Positions 22,087 through 33,736 of a DNA stretch of 64,000 nt are shown piece after piece. Numbering within the stretch: position 1 is the first letter of the stretch; each line of letters starts with the position of its first letter. The translations under genes were made by a program, and so were the position numbers. Below the pieces are notes generated by a model, which was given only the letters and a program-made list of their open reading frames with translations, was not told where the DNA came from and ran no database searches. Source of the DNA: Kalmusia sp. IMI 367209 (Eukaryota; Ascomycota; Dothideomycetes; Pleosporales; Didymosphaeriaceae); NCBI GenBank assembly GCA_027946365.1, contig JAPEUQ010000001.1:1178001-1242000 (forward strand). Direction: 5' to 3'.

Positions 22087-22547
22087 GGGACTGCGACGAA
22101 GAATTGATCTGATAAACTGTTGTACTCAGCCCAACCAGGCGCCACACGACTCGGGAACGGGCAGTATGATGATCTTGTAGAGAAGACCTCCGATTAAGTC
22201 GCACGGAGGCAGAGATGTAGCACAGAAGCACAGAGGGCAACCAAGTGAGAAAACAGGGCATTTGTCAGCCTGCAGCGAGGCGTGTTGGAACGTCCATTGA
22301 TGTCGTGGCGATGAGGTAGCCGGATGGGTCTATGGGTCGTTGTAGCGCTGCCCGCCCCTCGGTCCCGCTTGCCAAGCGCATTCAGCTCTCTTCGCATCAT
22401 GGCCCGGCGCCAATCTCCTCTCCAACCGTTGTAACTTTTCTTTCTACCGTCGCCCACCACTGCAATTACCGCTTTTCTCGCGCGCCATTGTCCACCTCTC
22501 ACCATGGTCATCGCACTCCCACGCGGCCTCTCATAGACACCGACAAC
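22087..22547. other. Intergenic region and probable SPP1 5' leader
   Basis: 461 bases, GC-rich toward the end. An in-frame ATG at 22332 would add 72 residues to SPP1. That stretch is Ser/His/Pro-rich with no conserved character and reads like a 5' UTR (for example CACCTCTCACC runs), so I start SPP1 at 22548. Confidence 0.45.
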
Positions 22548-24809
22548 ATGAGCAGCATCAATTCCCTCCTCAACCACGAGCCTACGAAGGGCGATCAACA
22601 GACGCGCCCCGACGAGCAGTCCATCGCACCTATGACTTATGATGCCGCCGATGCCCTCGCCACGCTTGCGACCCTAGGCAGCGGCCAGCAGTACGTCTCA
22701 ACGCGTGAGCTGCCTTCGCCGACAGCCTTTGCACATCCGCCGCGCCGCAGCAGCAGCTTCAGTTCGCACGCCGCGCCCGTGGAGCCGTCGCCACCCATCG
22801 AGCAACCCCAGGCGCACTCTCCAACCCTCGAGCAGTACCATCACGGCTCCAAGTCGCCCGAAGAACAGCGTCGCCAGTCGCTGGCACTAACAAGATCGTC
22901 GCCTGCTCCTGTTTTAGCGCCCATACAAGCCCTCTCGACTAGCCTGCAGAATCAGACAAGCGAATCGCCAGCATCGCATGGCCACGATGTATCGCAAGTA
23001 ATATCCCCGCCATCACAGCCCGCCGAGAACGGCGGTCGCGACGAGACACAAGACCGCGAGCCGGCTTTCGTGCGCGACGAGCCGACAACGTCACAGATCC
23101 GCGCGCCCGAATCCCCCAGTGACACCAATATGCCGTTATCCCAGACGACCGAACTGCCTACAATCAAGGATGAGCCTGTGGGCACGCCGCAAGAGGCACC
23201 ACCCTCGACAGCCACAGCTCAATCAATTGAAAGGCACCACTCAGCGGTGACAGAAAACATAGATGCTGACCAGTTGAAGGCGATTGAGATCGCAAAGCAA
23301 AGTGACTTAGGCTTGCGCGTGAAACGGAACGCTAGCATCGCTGAGAGCGTCACTTCACCTACCGAACAAAAACCGGCACCCTCGAAGAAACGCCCGGCGC
23401 CTTCGGGGACACCTGGGATTAAAAAGAAAGGCACCGCGACGGCCAAAAAGCCGCCACCCAAGAAGCGAAGGCTCGATGCCGAGGGCGATGGACACACCCG
23501 CTCTGTCACGCCCTCCTCGCGCGCAAAACCGGGCTCAAGCAAAAGTGGCAAGAAAGGCTCACAGGCTGGCACGCCAGTTGCAGGATCTTCGCCTGCGCCT
23601 GATCACTCATCGCAAATACACCCTACCGACGACGAAGGCGAATCCTCCGATGACAATGCACTTTACTGCATATGCAGGAAGCCAGACAACCATAGATGGA
23701 TGATTGGCTGCGATGGCGGCTGTGACGACTGGTTTCACGGCAGCTGCGTCAATATGGAGCAAGCTAATGAGGATCTGGTAGACAGATTCATCTGTCCACT
23801 GTGCGAGGAAAAGGGACGAGGACAGACAACGTGGAAGCCCATGTGCAGGCGTGACGGGTGCCGCAAACCTGCACGTGTCACAAAGGGAAGAGAAAGCAAA
23901 TATTGCTCCGACGAGTGTGGTACTCTTTTCATGAGCCAACAAGTGCAGCGGACAGCAGGAGCAAAGGCGCCCAAGAAGAAATCGAGGAAGGGCGGCAAAA
24001 ACGGCGAACAGGCAACTTCAGATGACGATGAGGAACCCACACCACTAGGTGGTGTTTTACGTGCGAAAGACTTGAAAGCTTTGATCGACCAGGCCAAGGA
24101 TATACAGGCTTTCAAGAACCTAGGCTCAGGAGTTCTGTCTCCGCCACGGACTGCATCTCCCACGAAACCCTCGTTTGGCAGCAGTTCACCAAACAGTAGT
24201 ACTCGACCAGCAGACGATCTCGCCCTCACCGCCGGTGAGAAGGAACGTCTCAACGCCCTGTACAACGAGAAATCCCAGCTCAAGGACCGTCTAGAGGTTC
24301 TCAAGGACCGCGAAAAGTTCGTTAGCATGGTCAAAGACCAAGTCACTCGCATCGCCGAGCGCGAAAAAATTAAGGCAAAAGATCTCTGTGGCTACGACTC
24401 GCGCCTCTCTTGGTCAGACGCAGAGTTCCTCCGCTGGCGAAACAGCATAACGGGCCACGCGAGCTTCAAGTTTATGACACTCGCGCCTTCGTCCGAACAG
24501 CTGAACAGTCTCGAGCCTACTAATGGTGCGGATACGGCTCCAGAAGAGAATCTTCCCGAAGCGATTTGTTTGAAGAAACGCTGCCCGAAGCACGCTCAGT
24601 GGCAAAAGCAAAATCTCCAGGATGCGCGCTTCGAAGAGGTGGAGATCGCCGAGTCAATACGCGAATGCGAGAAGGAAGAGCGGAGTGTGCGAGAACGCGC
24701 GCTACGGCGCGGGGCGAAGGACAAGATGGCACGCGAGCTGATGGTTGGCGATGAGAAGAGTAAGGGGGAGAGGAATCGTGACGGATGGGTCGAGGTGTTG
24801 GAGACATGA
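22548..24809 (+). CDS. SPP1/CXXC1-like PHD-finger subunit of Set1/COMPASS
   Basis: One exon, 753 aa from the start MSSINSLLNHEP. The first ~360 residues are Ser/Pro/Gln-rich and disordered, with Lys-rich patches (KKRPAPSGTPGIKKKG) likely to give nuclear import. A PHD finger lies near residues 372-425: YCICRK, WMIGCD, CDDWFHGSCV, FICPLCEE. A second Cys-rich segment near 433-465 follows (CRRDGCRKPARV, YCSDECG), as in Spp1/CFP1 proteins. The C-terminal third holds coiled-coil stretches and a late CLKKRCPKHAQWQ motif. Spp1 reads H3K4 methylation and anchors the Set1 H3K4 methyltransferase complex on chromatin. The domain order strongly supports this call. Confidence 0.86.
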   Translation: MSSINSLLNHEPTKGDQQTRPDEQSIAPMTYDAADALATLATLGSGQQYVSTRELPSPTAFAHPPRRSSSFSSHAAPVEPSPPIEQPQAHSPTLEQYHHGSKSPEEQRRQSLALTRSSPAPVLAPIQALSTSLQNQTSESPASHGHDVSQVISPPSQPAENGGRDETQDREPAFVRDEPTTSQIRAPESPSDTNMPLSQTTELPTIKDEPVGTPQEAPPSTATAQSIERHHSAVTENIDADQLKAIEIAKQSDLGLRVKRNASIAESVTSPTEQKPAPSKKRPAPSGTPGIKKKGTATAKKPPPKKRRLDAEGDGHTRSVTPSSRAKPGSSKSGKKGSQAGTPVAGSSPAPDHSSQIHPTDDEGESSDDNALYCICRKPDNHRWMIGCDGGCDDWFHGSCVNMEQANEDLVDRFICPLCEEKGRGQTTWKPMCRRDGCRKPARVTKGRESKYCSDECGTLFMSQQVQRTAGAKAPKKKSRKGGKNGEQATSDDDEEPTPLGGVLRAKDLKALIDQAKDIQAFKNLGSGVLSPPRTASPTKPSFGSSSPNSSTRPADDLALTAGEKERLNALYNEKSQLKDRLEVLKDREKFVSMVKDQVTRIAEREKIKAKDLCGYDSRLSWSDAEFLRWRNSITGHASFKFMTLAPSSEQLNSLEPTNGADTAPEENLPEAICLKKRCPKHAQWQKQNLQDARFEEVEIAESIRECEKEERSVRERALRRGAKDKMARELMVGDEKSKGERNRDGWVEVLET

Positions 24810-25238
24810 AGAAACACACTTCTCAAAAGTACAATGTGAGAAAGAGAAGCGACGAAGAGGTGGAAAGAGGGACTGAATATACCCCGCCCGAGGCGTTGAA
24901 TACGTCTGGGACTTGTATACGTTATTGGTAAAAGTAGGATTCGATTGCGTTCATTATTTGGGTTCGACTTGCGGCATGGGCTGGCGCTGGCTTTGGACTT
25001 GCATGCATATATGCATCTGCGCATACCTATTCGTCTGCTGTCCGTAGTACGATTTAATTCATCTTCAAGCTGTTCGGACTGCATCAGCGCATCTTACCTC
25101 AACACAAACCCTGCTCTTTCAACCTCAGCGTGACTTTGATTCAAGAAGCATGTGTGAACATCCATGGACGAAATAGATATGTATTGTCCCCATGCCGAAC
25201 CTCGCAAATCCTCTACATAGCAAAGCACACCAGCGCAT
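24810..25238. other. Convergent 3' region, no gene seen
   Basis: Between the convergent ends of SPP1 and the DUF8021-like gene. It contains no supported gene. A run of alternating TGCATATATGCAT near 24999-25016 is palindromic. Confidence 0.4.
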
Positions 25239-26175
25239 CTACCGCCCGCAGTTCTTCTGCGTACAAATCGTCACCTCGTGGATATACCGGATCATCCCGC
25301 CCTCGACCCTGATGAAATTCGTGCTCGCGGTCCCATTCGGCTTCGCCTTGTCGATGAACGGGAAGTCGTTGAAGATGTCTACGCCCCCGACTTCTTCGTC
25401 GATGACGTAGCGTCTGTTGCCGGCGCTGTTGGCACATTAGTCCATACGCTCACAAATCTATACATACATATACCGCAATACTTCGTAAGTGGAGTAGTAG
25501 AACTAGTGGACATGGGAAAAAGAACAAGGGTGGGAATCAAACGTACCTAAACGGCTTCGGAAACTCGGGCATCTTGCACGTATTGGTCGTCGGCTGCCTA
25601 TCCCCCGTGTAGGCGCCGCCCTCGAGGCGGGCGCACGGCGTCCCATAGGGCACCTTGACCTTTCCGTCGCCCCAGGAGTCGAGGTAGGCGTCGCCCGCGG
25701 CCTTGATGACGTCGCGCGTGTCGCGCTTGGCCTCGGGGATGGCGTCCCACGTCTCCTTCTTGCTCCACGTCAGGCTGCCCGTGGCGTTGAAGAGCCAGTC
25801 GCCTGCGTCGGCGATGACCGACTGCACCGAGGTGATAGCGCTGGCGTCGGGCGCGAAGAGCAGCCGCGTCATGATCACGTAGGGGTGGCCGTTTGTCGCG
25901 GCGATGAGCTCGGTGAAGGTCGCGCATTGGGTTGTGTCGTGGAGGGAGCGGTCGAGGTCGATCTTGACGGGCTGCGAGAGGACGCCTTTGGCGAGGGGGA
26001 CCGACGCGTCGTTTTCAATGTAGGTTGCGTTCGGGGAGAGGGGGAGCGTGGAGGGGGTCCCAGCGGTTTGGGCTTTCACCAGGGCGGCGGTGGCGTCTTG
26101 GAGGGCGGACCGCGGGCACGCTGCTTGTGCTGAGGAGGTGAGCGCCAGGGCGGCGAGGGAGAGGCGGGAGAGCAT
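25239..26175 (-). CDS. Secreted DUF8021-like protein
   Basis: Exons on the minus strand are 26175..25547 and 25425..25239 (271 aa), joined across a 121-nt GTACGT...ACAG intron. A signal peptide ends at about residue 19 (MLSRLSLAALALTSSAQAA). The mature protein has paired cysteines (ACPRSAL, TTQCATF, TPCARLEGG, NTCKMPEF, TICTQKNC) and a segment HPYVIMTRLLFAPDASAI. The second exon adds RRYVIDEEVGGVDIFNDFPF. The spacing recalls fungal extracellular DUF8021 proteins, whose biochemical role is not established. That family name is from memory and should be checked. Exon 1 is very GC-rich (over 60%), unlike the AT-rich flanks. It lies 559 bases from the hydrolase on the same strand. Confidence 0.72.
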
Positions 26176-26734
26176 GGTCGTAGGTGCTGCTCTGGTTGTT
26201 CTGGGGTAGTGTTAAGGATGGAGTGCATCGCGAAGTGTGCGCACCCCACAGGCTTTATGCAGGTTACCGTGTATTCCCAGGAGTGGAATTGATTGAGACA
26301 AGACGGAATTAGATGGTGCACATTGGTGGTTCCCCATCCCCCACATTTTAATCTCGTGGGGTTGTTTGCTCGTCCCAGTCCTTTCGTTGGAGACCATTTA
26401 GCCGCAATCTTTGGATATGTGCAGAGGGCGAGCCCGCAGCGTGGATAGTACCGACATATTCGAAGTAAAGCAGGAGACGATCGGCAGTCGGCATCTGGGA
26501 GAGATAGCCCTCGATAAGACATCGCGTCGTACTTGGGAGAGTCGGATACCTGCTATCGACCTTGCTATCGACCTGTTGACTAAGTCGCAAAACACAAAAC
26601 GTGAAATAGGAGTGCCCAGAGATGAAGTGGATATTCGTAGTATTGCGATGCGGACAAAAATTCATCAACGCTTAAACGCTAGATCTTCTCTTTGGATGAT
26701 GCTGAGTGGATTGAGCAGATTCGTCGATACGTTC
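26176..26734. other. Intergenic region, no gene seen
   Basis: 559 bases between two minus-strand genes, serving as promoter of the DUF8021-like gene and 3' region of the hydrolase. No supported ORF or repeat. Confidence 0.4.
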
Positions 26735-28563
26735 TTACCTCGTAATCCCTTCCCTCTCATTCGACTCTTCACCTCTTTGTACCAAGTTCTCCAGCCATCC
26801 CTTGAACTCTTCTCTCCGCTCGATAGGAAGTACGTGTCCCTGTCCCTTTACGAAATGCTTCTCCACCTCGCCCTCTTCCCAGACATCGTCCTCTTCCTCG
26901 ATGCCTAACCAATTCTCCTTGCCTGTCCTTCCCTCGCCCTTCTCCAGACCTCTCCACACGACGACTCCATGTGGGAACGTGATCATGCGATCTTCCGTCC
27001 CGTGTACCACCATAATGCGGCGCTTACCGATTGTGTTCGCGATCTTGTGTAGGTCCTCGGGGCTCTTATAGTGCAACCACGCGGCAGCAGCTTGAAGTAT
27101 GAAACCACCTTTCTTGAAGTATGTTGGATGGGAACGCTTCCACATCTCGTTAGCGGCGAAGCGGTCACCATTCGTGGGAAAGGACTTGACGACATGCTCG
27201 AGCGTGTCTGGGGCAGCGAGCCATTCTTCCGTGTAGAGGTTCTTCTTCACGTTTTCGATCTGCTGATCTATTGCTTTGGGAATAAAAAGGTTGGCGCGGT
27301 TGTATAGATTCTCGAAGAAGCCCTTTGATCTGTTAGGGGGGTCATATTGGGGAACGAGATCTCATCTTGAAGTAGGTCTGATGATACCCAATTCAAGACT
27401 CTGGTATTGGGCATGATTGGGGATTCGAGCAAGGAACTATATTTCCACTTACTGTGGTGCGGAAAAGTCCGGCACCGGTTGACACCAGGGAAAGCGTGCA
27501 GATGCGATTGGGTATTATCATCGCCTACAATGGGTTAGTGTGATGTTGGGTAGACTAGGCCACCAACGCTTGGCTTTGGGACGAGCCGCAACGATTAGGA
27601 AAATACTCGACGCCAAGTGAAAGACGGACAGAAAGGGTGGAGCGGAGCGGAGCCAAGAGCAGGCGAGATTACAAGGGTTTGCTTGTTGGTGCGCGAGGTG
27701 TTTCAACGCCGAGATAGATGCCTCAAAGTGGCCTCATAATTGTTTGACCGGAAGGTAGAGCACCCGACAGCTTACAAGAGCATTCTCGAAGCTGAAGCAT
27801 GACTGAATCGAATGAAATGGAAAGGACTCACCAACTCCTGTGCAATCATGCCCCCCATGCTAATGCCCACAACGTGCAATTGACGTTTGCTCGTCCATCC
27901 AACGTGGTCGATGACCTCGATGACGTCTTTGGCCATCTCAGACGTGGAGTACCGGAAGAAAGGCTTGTCAGATTCGCCAATACCCCTGTTGTCCAGCACC
28001 AGGCATGAATAGCGGTCGGCCTGCTTGTGAGCAAGATCCCTCGTCTGGCGCTGCCATGCATACTTCATGCCACCCAGACCCATGACGAACTACATGTTGT
28101 CAGTAGAGATAGATGATATCGAGCTGGATTTTGGGGTGTCGTTGAAAAAGGGTGTGGAATATGCGCTAGATAGCAACGTGATACTCAGGGACGCTGCGCT
28201 GAGACGGCCAATGCGACTGAAACGAAACAACGACCATTCGCGAGTAGGGGCGTGAAGATGATTGGTGGGGTCTTTGGTGCTGCGGGTATCATACTGTGTG
28301 CGTGACAAATCAAGCTGTAGGGTGTGCCTATTCCTGACCGCAATATGTAGGAACGCGTAGGAACACTAAATATGGACGGGGCGACGTACGACGATGTGGA
28401 TGTTACCACGGCCATGTACTTCGTATGCTATGTTGAGCGGTCCGCCTCTGTTTCTAGCCACCGGCACTTTGCCGGCCTGCTCAGGCTTGAGGTCCCAGAT
28501 GGTGTGGTCATATTCGGGGTGCTTGAGCAGCTCGTCGGCCGTCATGGGTCGGTTGGCCGTCAT
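26735..28563 (-). CDS. Alpha/beta hydrolase, four exons
   Basis: Minus-strand exons are 28563..28390, 28089..27832, 27524..27453 and 27322..26735 (363 aa). Splices are in phase: IHIV|FVMGLGG, AQEL|AMIIPNR and FRTT|GFFENLY. The catalytic Ser is residue 135 in GISMGG. The oxyanion region is VMGLGG and the VLDNRGIGESDKP loop is typical. The Asp is likely in HGTEDRMI and the His in KGQGHV near the C-terminus. No signal peptide is seen, so it is probably cytosolic or peroxisomal, but the substrate is unknown. The closest known types are epoxide-hydrolase/esterase-like alpha/beta hydrolases widespread in Pezizomycotina. The first and second introns are long (300 and 307 nt) for this genome. It is divergent to the Zn2Cys6 regulator across 778 bp. 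Confidence 0.86.
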
Positions 28564-29341
28564 TTTTGAAGCCGCTTAATTGTTGCAGCATGCGAATGTC
28601 TACCCAAAGAGGAAATAGGTTAGCTGTGCGGGACAACAAGCCTCAGGACGGCACGAAGACCGTGGCCCCAGCTATAGTCATGTCGGATGGGATAGGATGG
28701 AGTGGCATGGAGTAGGATGGGATGGGAAGCGAGCGTGGCTGTGCCTCTCACTTTCACAGGATAAAGTTAGCATGGTGGCACGACGGCGCATCATATGGCA
28801 CATCCCGGTTTCAAACGCAAAGCCCGCCAAGGGCACCTGCAGGGAGACGGAAGATATCCACATACCGTTGTTATCGACGATGGAAATAGTGCAGCGCGCG
28901 CGAAGGGGGCCAGAAGGGCGCCGTGGTGGTGGTGAAAGGCAGACGTTGATATAGAGGTGGTTTTCCCGCCCGCACCAGCGCCGTTAGCGAGCGATGATTT
29001 CATTGCTGGAACCATCACCCAGATCGCTGTGGCTGCTGCTCTGTCCTGGCCGTGCGGGCGCGCGTTCCCACTTTTAGCTCACCTTACGAAGCACGCTGCC
29101 TGCACGCTGCACGCTACACTGGGCGGAAGCCTCGGACGACGGCGCGCGCTCGACTGCTAACGCCGAGTGCTGAAGCAAGAGTCACTTCCCCGGTACTCAG
29201 AACTCGGCAGCGTTTCAGCACCTGGCTCGACCCCTCTACATGCACGCTTTCTTTCATCACAAAACTCCATGATCCCCCGCGTCGCCCCCAATTGACAGCA
29301 TACACACACACCCCCGCCCGCCCGCGCCTTCGATCTACGCC
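28564..29341. other. Divergent promoter region with GGATGG repeats
   Basis: Lies between the hydrolase and the transcription-factor start codons. Bases 28683-28729 hold several GGATGG/GGATAGGATGG-type direct repeats. The part near the regulator is rich in CCCGCC(C)G runs. No protein-coding ORF is credible, although a long minus-strand antisense frame begins here. Confidence 0.4.
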
Positions 29342-32300
29342 ATGGACGGAACCAACGGCTTCTACGGCGCCCCGCCGCTGATGAACCCTCCGCCGCGCAT
29401 CTTTGGAAACCTCAATGCGAATGGATCGCCCATTCCCGCCTCGCTCGCCGCCAGCATGTTTTCCCAGGACGACATGGACGACGGCCATGACCAGGGCGAT
29501 CCCAAGCGGCGGAGGATCGCGAGAGTATGCACTACGTCGCATCAAGGAATTATTGGTTATTGTTGCTGACCGTGCCAGGCATGCGACATGTGTCGTAAGA
29601 AGAAGATCAAGTGCGACGGCAAGATGCCCGCCTGCACCCACTGCCTCAACTACAAGACCGAGTGCATCTTCACCCAGGTCGAGAAGAAGCGCCAGCCGCC
29701 AAAGGGGTCCGTAAACACCCACCCTTGAATCGTGGACCAGCGCTGACAAATGCAGGGCCAAGTACATCGAAGGCCTCGAGAACCGCCTTGCCCGCATGGA
29801 GTCGCTGATGCGCCTCTCTGGCGTCCTCCCCGAAGACGACGACGGCAGCACCGACCTGGCCACGTTGGAGAAGCGTTTGGCGGACAGAGCCAGACAGAGC
29901 GGGACGCCAAAGGCACCAAGTCCGCAAGAGAGACGGGCGTCTTCGGTACACATGGCGGAACAGCCGGAAGGGACGCCAGCACAACCAGGCCTCCCTAGCC
30001 CACGAAGCGGCACAACGTCGCCAGAGCCGCAGCAGCAGGAGAACAGAAATGGCGCAAGAGACGAGGATGCGCTCGCCGAGATGATGTGCTCATTGGTCAC
30101 AAACAACTGCGGAGAGACGCGATATATCGGTGCGTATGCCGTGGGAAGAATATTGGATAGGAAAACTAATTTATGCAGGATCGTCATCTGGCTTTTCAAT
30201 CTTCTCACCAAAGGGCATACAATGGGTCAATGAAAAGACCGGAGATGACTCCTTTCAGGACATGATTTCGACCGCCGCCATAGAGGACAATAAGTGGATA
30301 CAATGGCGACCAGATGTCTTCCAGGACATATTCAAGCGACGAGTCTACAGGCAACTTCCGCCCAAGGCCGAAGCCCTGTCACTATTGAAGGATTATTTCG
30401 AGAACTTTAACTGCATGTTTCCGTTGTTTCACGAACCAACATTCATGCATCTGGTCGACAAGCACTACTCGAATGACCCGTACGAGGGATCGGGATGGTG
30501 GGCCAGCTTGAATGTTGCACTCGCCTTTGCGCACCGCCTGCGAGTGATGAGCAATCTAGTGCCACAGGAGGAGGACGAAAAGGCATGGCAATATCTCAAG
30601 AACGCTATGAGCGTCCAAGTAGAATTGACCATGCGCAATACCGACCTCCTCAGTGTACAAGCCCTTCTTGGAATCGTAAGCGGGACCTTCTACATAGTAC
30701 CTACCTGCACGTGACTAACGTATGTAGGGTCTATTTTTGCTTGGCACGCCCAATCCCCAACCGACGTACTTCTTCATAGCAGCTGCTATCCGCCTGTCAC
30801 ACAGTATCGGACTACACAAAAAGGGCGCGGGCTTCAACCTTAATGCGTCAGAAGTCGAACAACGCAAACGAGTGTTTTGGATAGCATACATGCTTGACAG
30901 AGAGTAGGTGACTCCAGATTTGTATAAGAACTCTACTGAAACTACACAGTATATGTCTACGATCCGGACGCCCTCCCATTCAAGATGATGATGATATGAA
31001 CGTAGAACTTCCAAGCGAAGATCCCCCGGATAACATTGGCAACATTCCACTATCTGATGGCAAAGGGAAGATGAATTTGTTCCGACTAATGTGCACCTTC
31101 TCTACGATACAGAGTCATGTGTACAAGCGGCTGTACTCCGTAAAAAGCGACAAAACAGACCGACGGCGAATTACTCAATACCATTGGCGAGCTAGACAAG
31201 GAGCTAGAAACTTGGAAAGATGAGATACCGCTGGAGTTCCGGCCAGAACACGAAATCAAAGCCTCGCATACGCCCCTCATCCTGCAGGTCGCTGTGCTTC
31301 ACCTAGGGTATTACAATTGCTTGACGACCATCCACCGAATGAGTGTGCATCACGGCTATTGGACGAGTCGACTTTCCAATTTCGCTATCCAAGGCCTCAA
31401 CGCGCGACCCCTGAACCCTCGCGTGTTCATGTCCGCCCAGCTATGCGTACAAGCAGCACGAGCATCGATTCATCTTCTCAAATACATCCCGAAGGGCGAC
31501 CAATCATGCGTATGGTTGATCATCTATTTTCCCGTCACTGCACTCGTCACATTGTTCGCCAACATCCTGCAAAATCCCCAAGACACCCGTTCGCGCTCCG
31601 ATCTCAAGCTCATGAAACTGGTCGTGAGTTTCCTAAGTCTGCTCAAGAATGAGCAAGGTAACGGCAGCGTCAAACGCATGCTAAGCGTTTGCACTGAATT
31701 CGAACGTATTGCCACAATCGTACTCGACAAAACGGACCGCGAACATGCATCGCGACGCAAGCGGAAGCAGGGTGACAGCGAGCAGGATGCTGAAATCGCA
31801 GCAACGGAGAGAGAACTCTTATCCACCAACCGTGGCCCGCAGTCACCGCCCCAGAACACCAGTCCACAGCCACCCCAGCAGCAAGAAATGATCTTCAACC
31901 CCGACTTCCACGGCTTCAACGAGGTATGTCTTTAATTACCTACCCCTTAAAATTACCTTACTAACGCTAGATAGCCTTTCCCATTCTCCCCCAACTTCTC
32001 CCACGCGAACCTTCAACAACCAAACACCATGTCGCAATTCGGCTCCCCTCCTCGCCACAAACATCCTTCCCTACCTCCTCTCACCCACACGCCAACCCCC
32101 CTCACTCGCTCTCGACAAGTGGGATGAACATGGACGCCATGGCGATGGGTACAACCTTCGACCAGACATTCAACAACGTCCCGCAAGACCTGTGGAAGAT
32201 GCCTATGACACTCGAATGGGACTGGGCCGACATGACGGGCTACAGCGGGTACGAGGACGGCATCAGCATGAACGGCGTGTTGCCAGACTTCGGGGATGGC

Positions 32301-32351
32301 GCGCACGGTACAAGTGGATTCAACAGCGGAGCCATGAACGGAGGACGGTAG
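29342..32351 (+). CDS. Zn2Cys6 transcription factor with fungal-specific TF domain
   Basis: Exons are 29342..29524, 29579..29706, 29756..30129, 30179..30675, 30728..30903, 30950..31923 and 31975..32351, about 900 aa. The Gal4-type zinc cluster spans exon 2 ([22 protein letters not shown], six Cys) and is followed by the linker and coiled coil [15 protein letters not shown]. The middle-homology region has FPLFHEPTF, then [14 protein letters not shown]. The protein should bind DNA in the nucleus as a dimer; its targets are unknown. Two frame problems exist. Near 31152-31155 an A4 run shifts the frame between RLYSVKSDK and QTDGELL. Near 32045-32048 a C4 run shifts it again before the C-terminal acidic part (MNMDAMAMG). 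A 40-nt intron or an 89-nt intron with a poor donor could bypass them. Both breaks sit in homopolymers, so assembly error is a fair alternative. Confidence 0.84.
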
Positions 32352-33736
32352 GAACATTGATGCACTTGAACTTTCTCATTGGGTCTGCGATTTGCTGCTG
32401 TGAAAAGGCGTTTGAGCGAGCTTTTTGAACCACCATTTAAAATGCGGCTGCGAGATATGTGTAATGGTCAATGTATATTGTAAAAAGTTGGGGCTGGGCC
32501 TCTGATGGTGGGTGTGCACATGGTGGATGGGCAGGGGGTGTGTCTGTTTGTATATGCCCTCTATATCTTTTTCTTTTTTAAACTTTATTTTACTTACGAC
32601 GTTATGCTTGGGTTGGTGGGTTTTTTTTTGGTTTATCATCTGGACGTGTATGAATATAGGAGATTTCGTGTCCACCCTTTCGTTTCTGTATCGTGATCTC
32701 GTGAGCTCGGCGTGTCTCCGGTGTGCATGATCTTGTGAGATCCAAGCAGACGGGATAGAAGAGTGATCTTGCGTGAAAAGAGGGAGGATGTGCTTGAGGT
32801 GCGAATACGCTGGATGGGCATGTGTAATGGTGAGCCAGTTTGCACTTATACGAGGACAGGGATGGCGAGGATTAGATCGAAACGGCAGATCGGAGATTGG
32901 TCATTCGTCTAGTTGAGAAGCATGTGGAGGCCCTGTGCATATGATGGACTAGTTGAACAGAGTCGTTAAAAAATAAGAATAGCGACGCGTGGGGTGGAAT
33001 ACTCCCGCAGAGGGAGTTCAAAAGTAAGCTTACAAACTTCGTAAATGGGAACGGATGGATGCTACTGAGCTTGAAAAGCAGAGCGGACATGAATAGACTA
33101 CGCTAGAGATGATTCGGATATCCTTCTCGTTAAGGAGTGGGCTGTGTGCAGGGGAAAAGCATGGTATATACGCTGAATGTCTGTATCTCTTCTTTCCTGT
33201 GTTTTACGACACGAGTGTATCGAGTTAGTTACCGACACTTCAGGTCCGCTTCCTACTACCCACATCGCTCAACACATCGCCCACACCCGTCTCCTAGTCT
33301 TCGCTACCTCATTTCACACCTCTGCAATTTTCCTTCCTCAGCTCTTTCCCCTAAAGGATATCGCTGTTATCGCACAGCTCAGCGTTCATATCCACGCCCT
33401 CGCTCCCATCTCTACATCAGAATGTCCTAAGCTGATCTATAATTAAGTGGATGAGTAGTAACCTATACGAGCTGGGCTAAAATATGCATAGCACGTTACT
33501 GCTTCTACCCTGGAAATCTCTATGAATATAATGAAATTTCCATCAGTCAATAATTAACACTTTCCGCTCAGCACTTTCTAACCACCTCTTAGCAAAATCA
33601 GCTTCTAATACCATCGTAGTCAATCCGATCCGCTGGTAATGGTCCGGATTCGTGATTGATGGGCTCACCAACATTGGAGCAATTCTATGAGACTGGAAAC
33701 TTTCCATGTTATCCGATCCCATGAATTTGTATACGT
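32352..33736. other. Convergent intergenic region, no gene seen
   Basis: About 1.4 kb between the convergent ends of the regulator and the second HET gene. T-rich runs near 32567-32630 may be 3'-end signals of the regulator. No conserved ORF. Confidence 0.4.

Noticed and set aside
22332..22547. N-terminal extension of SPP1 from an upstream ATG
   Set aside because: It has no conserved features and reads like a 5' UTR; the start at 22548 gives the usual N-terminus.
29114..30211. 365-codon minus-strand frame
   Set aside because: It lies antisense to the zinc-cluster exons and crosses four real introns; its composition is that of a GC-rich shadow frame.
31119..31158. 40-nt intron that would repair the regulator's frame
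   Set aside because: Too short, with a weak donor, and it would delete the conserved KRLYSVK segment.
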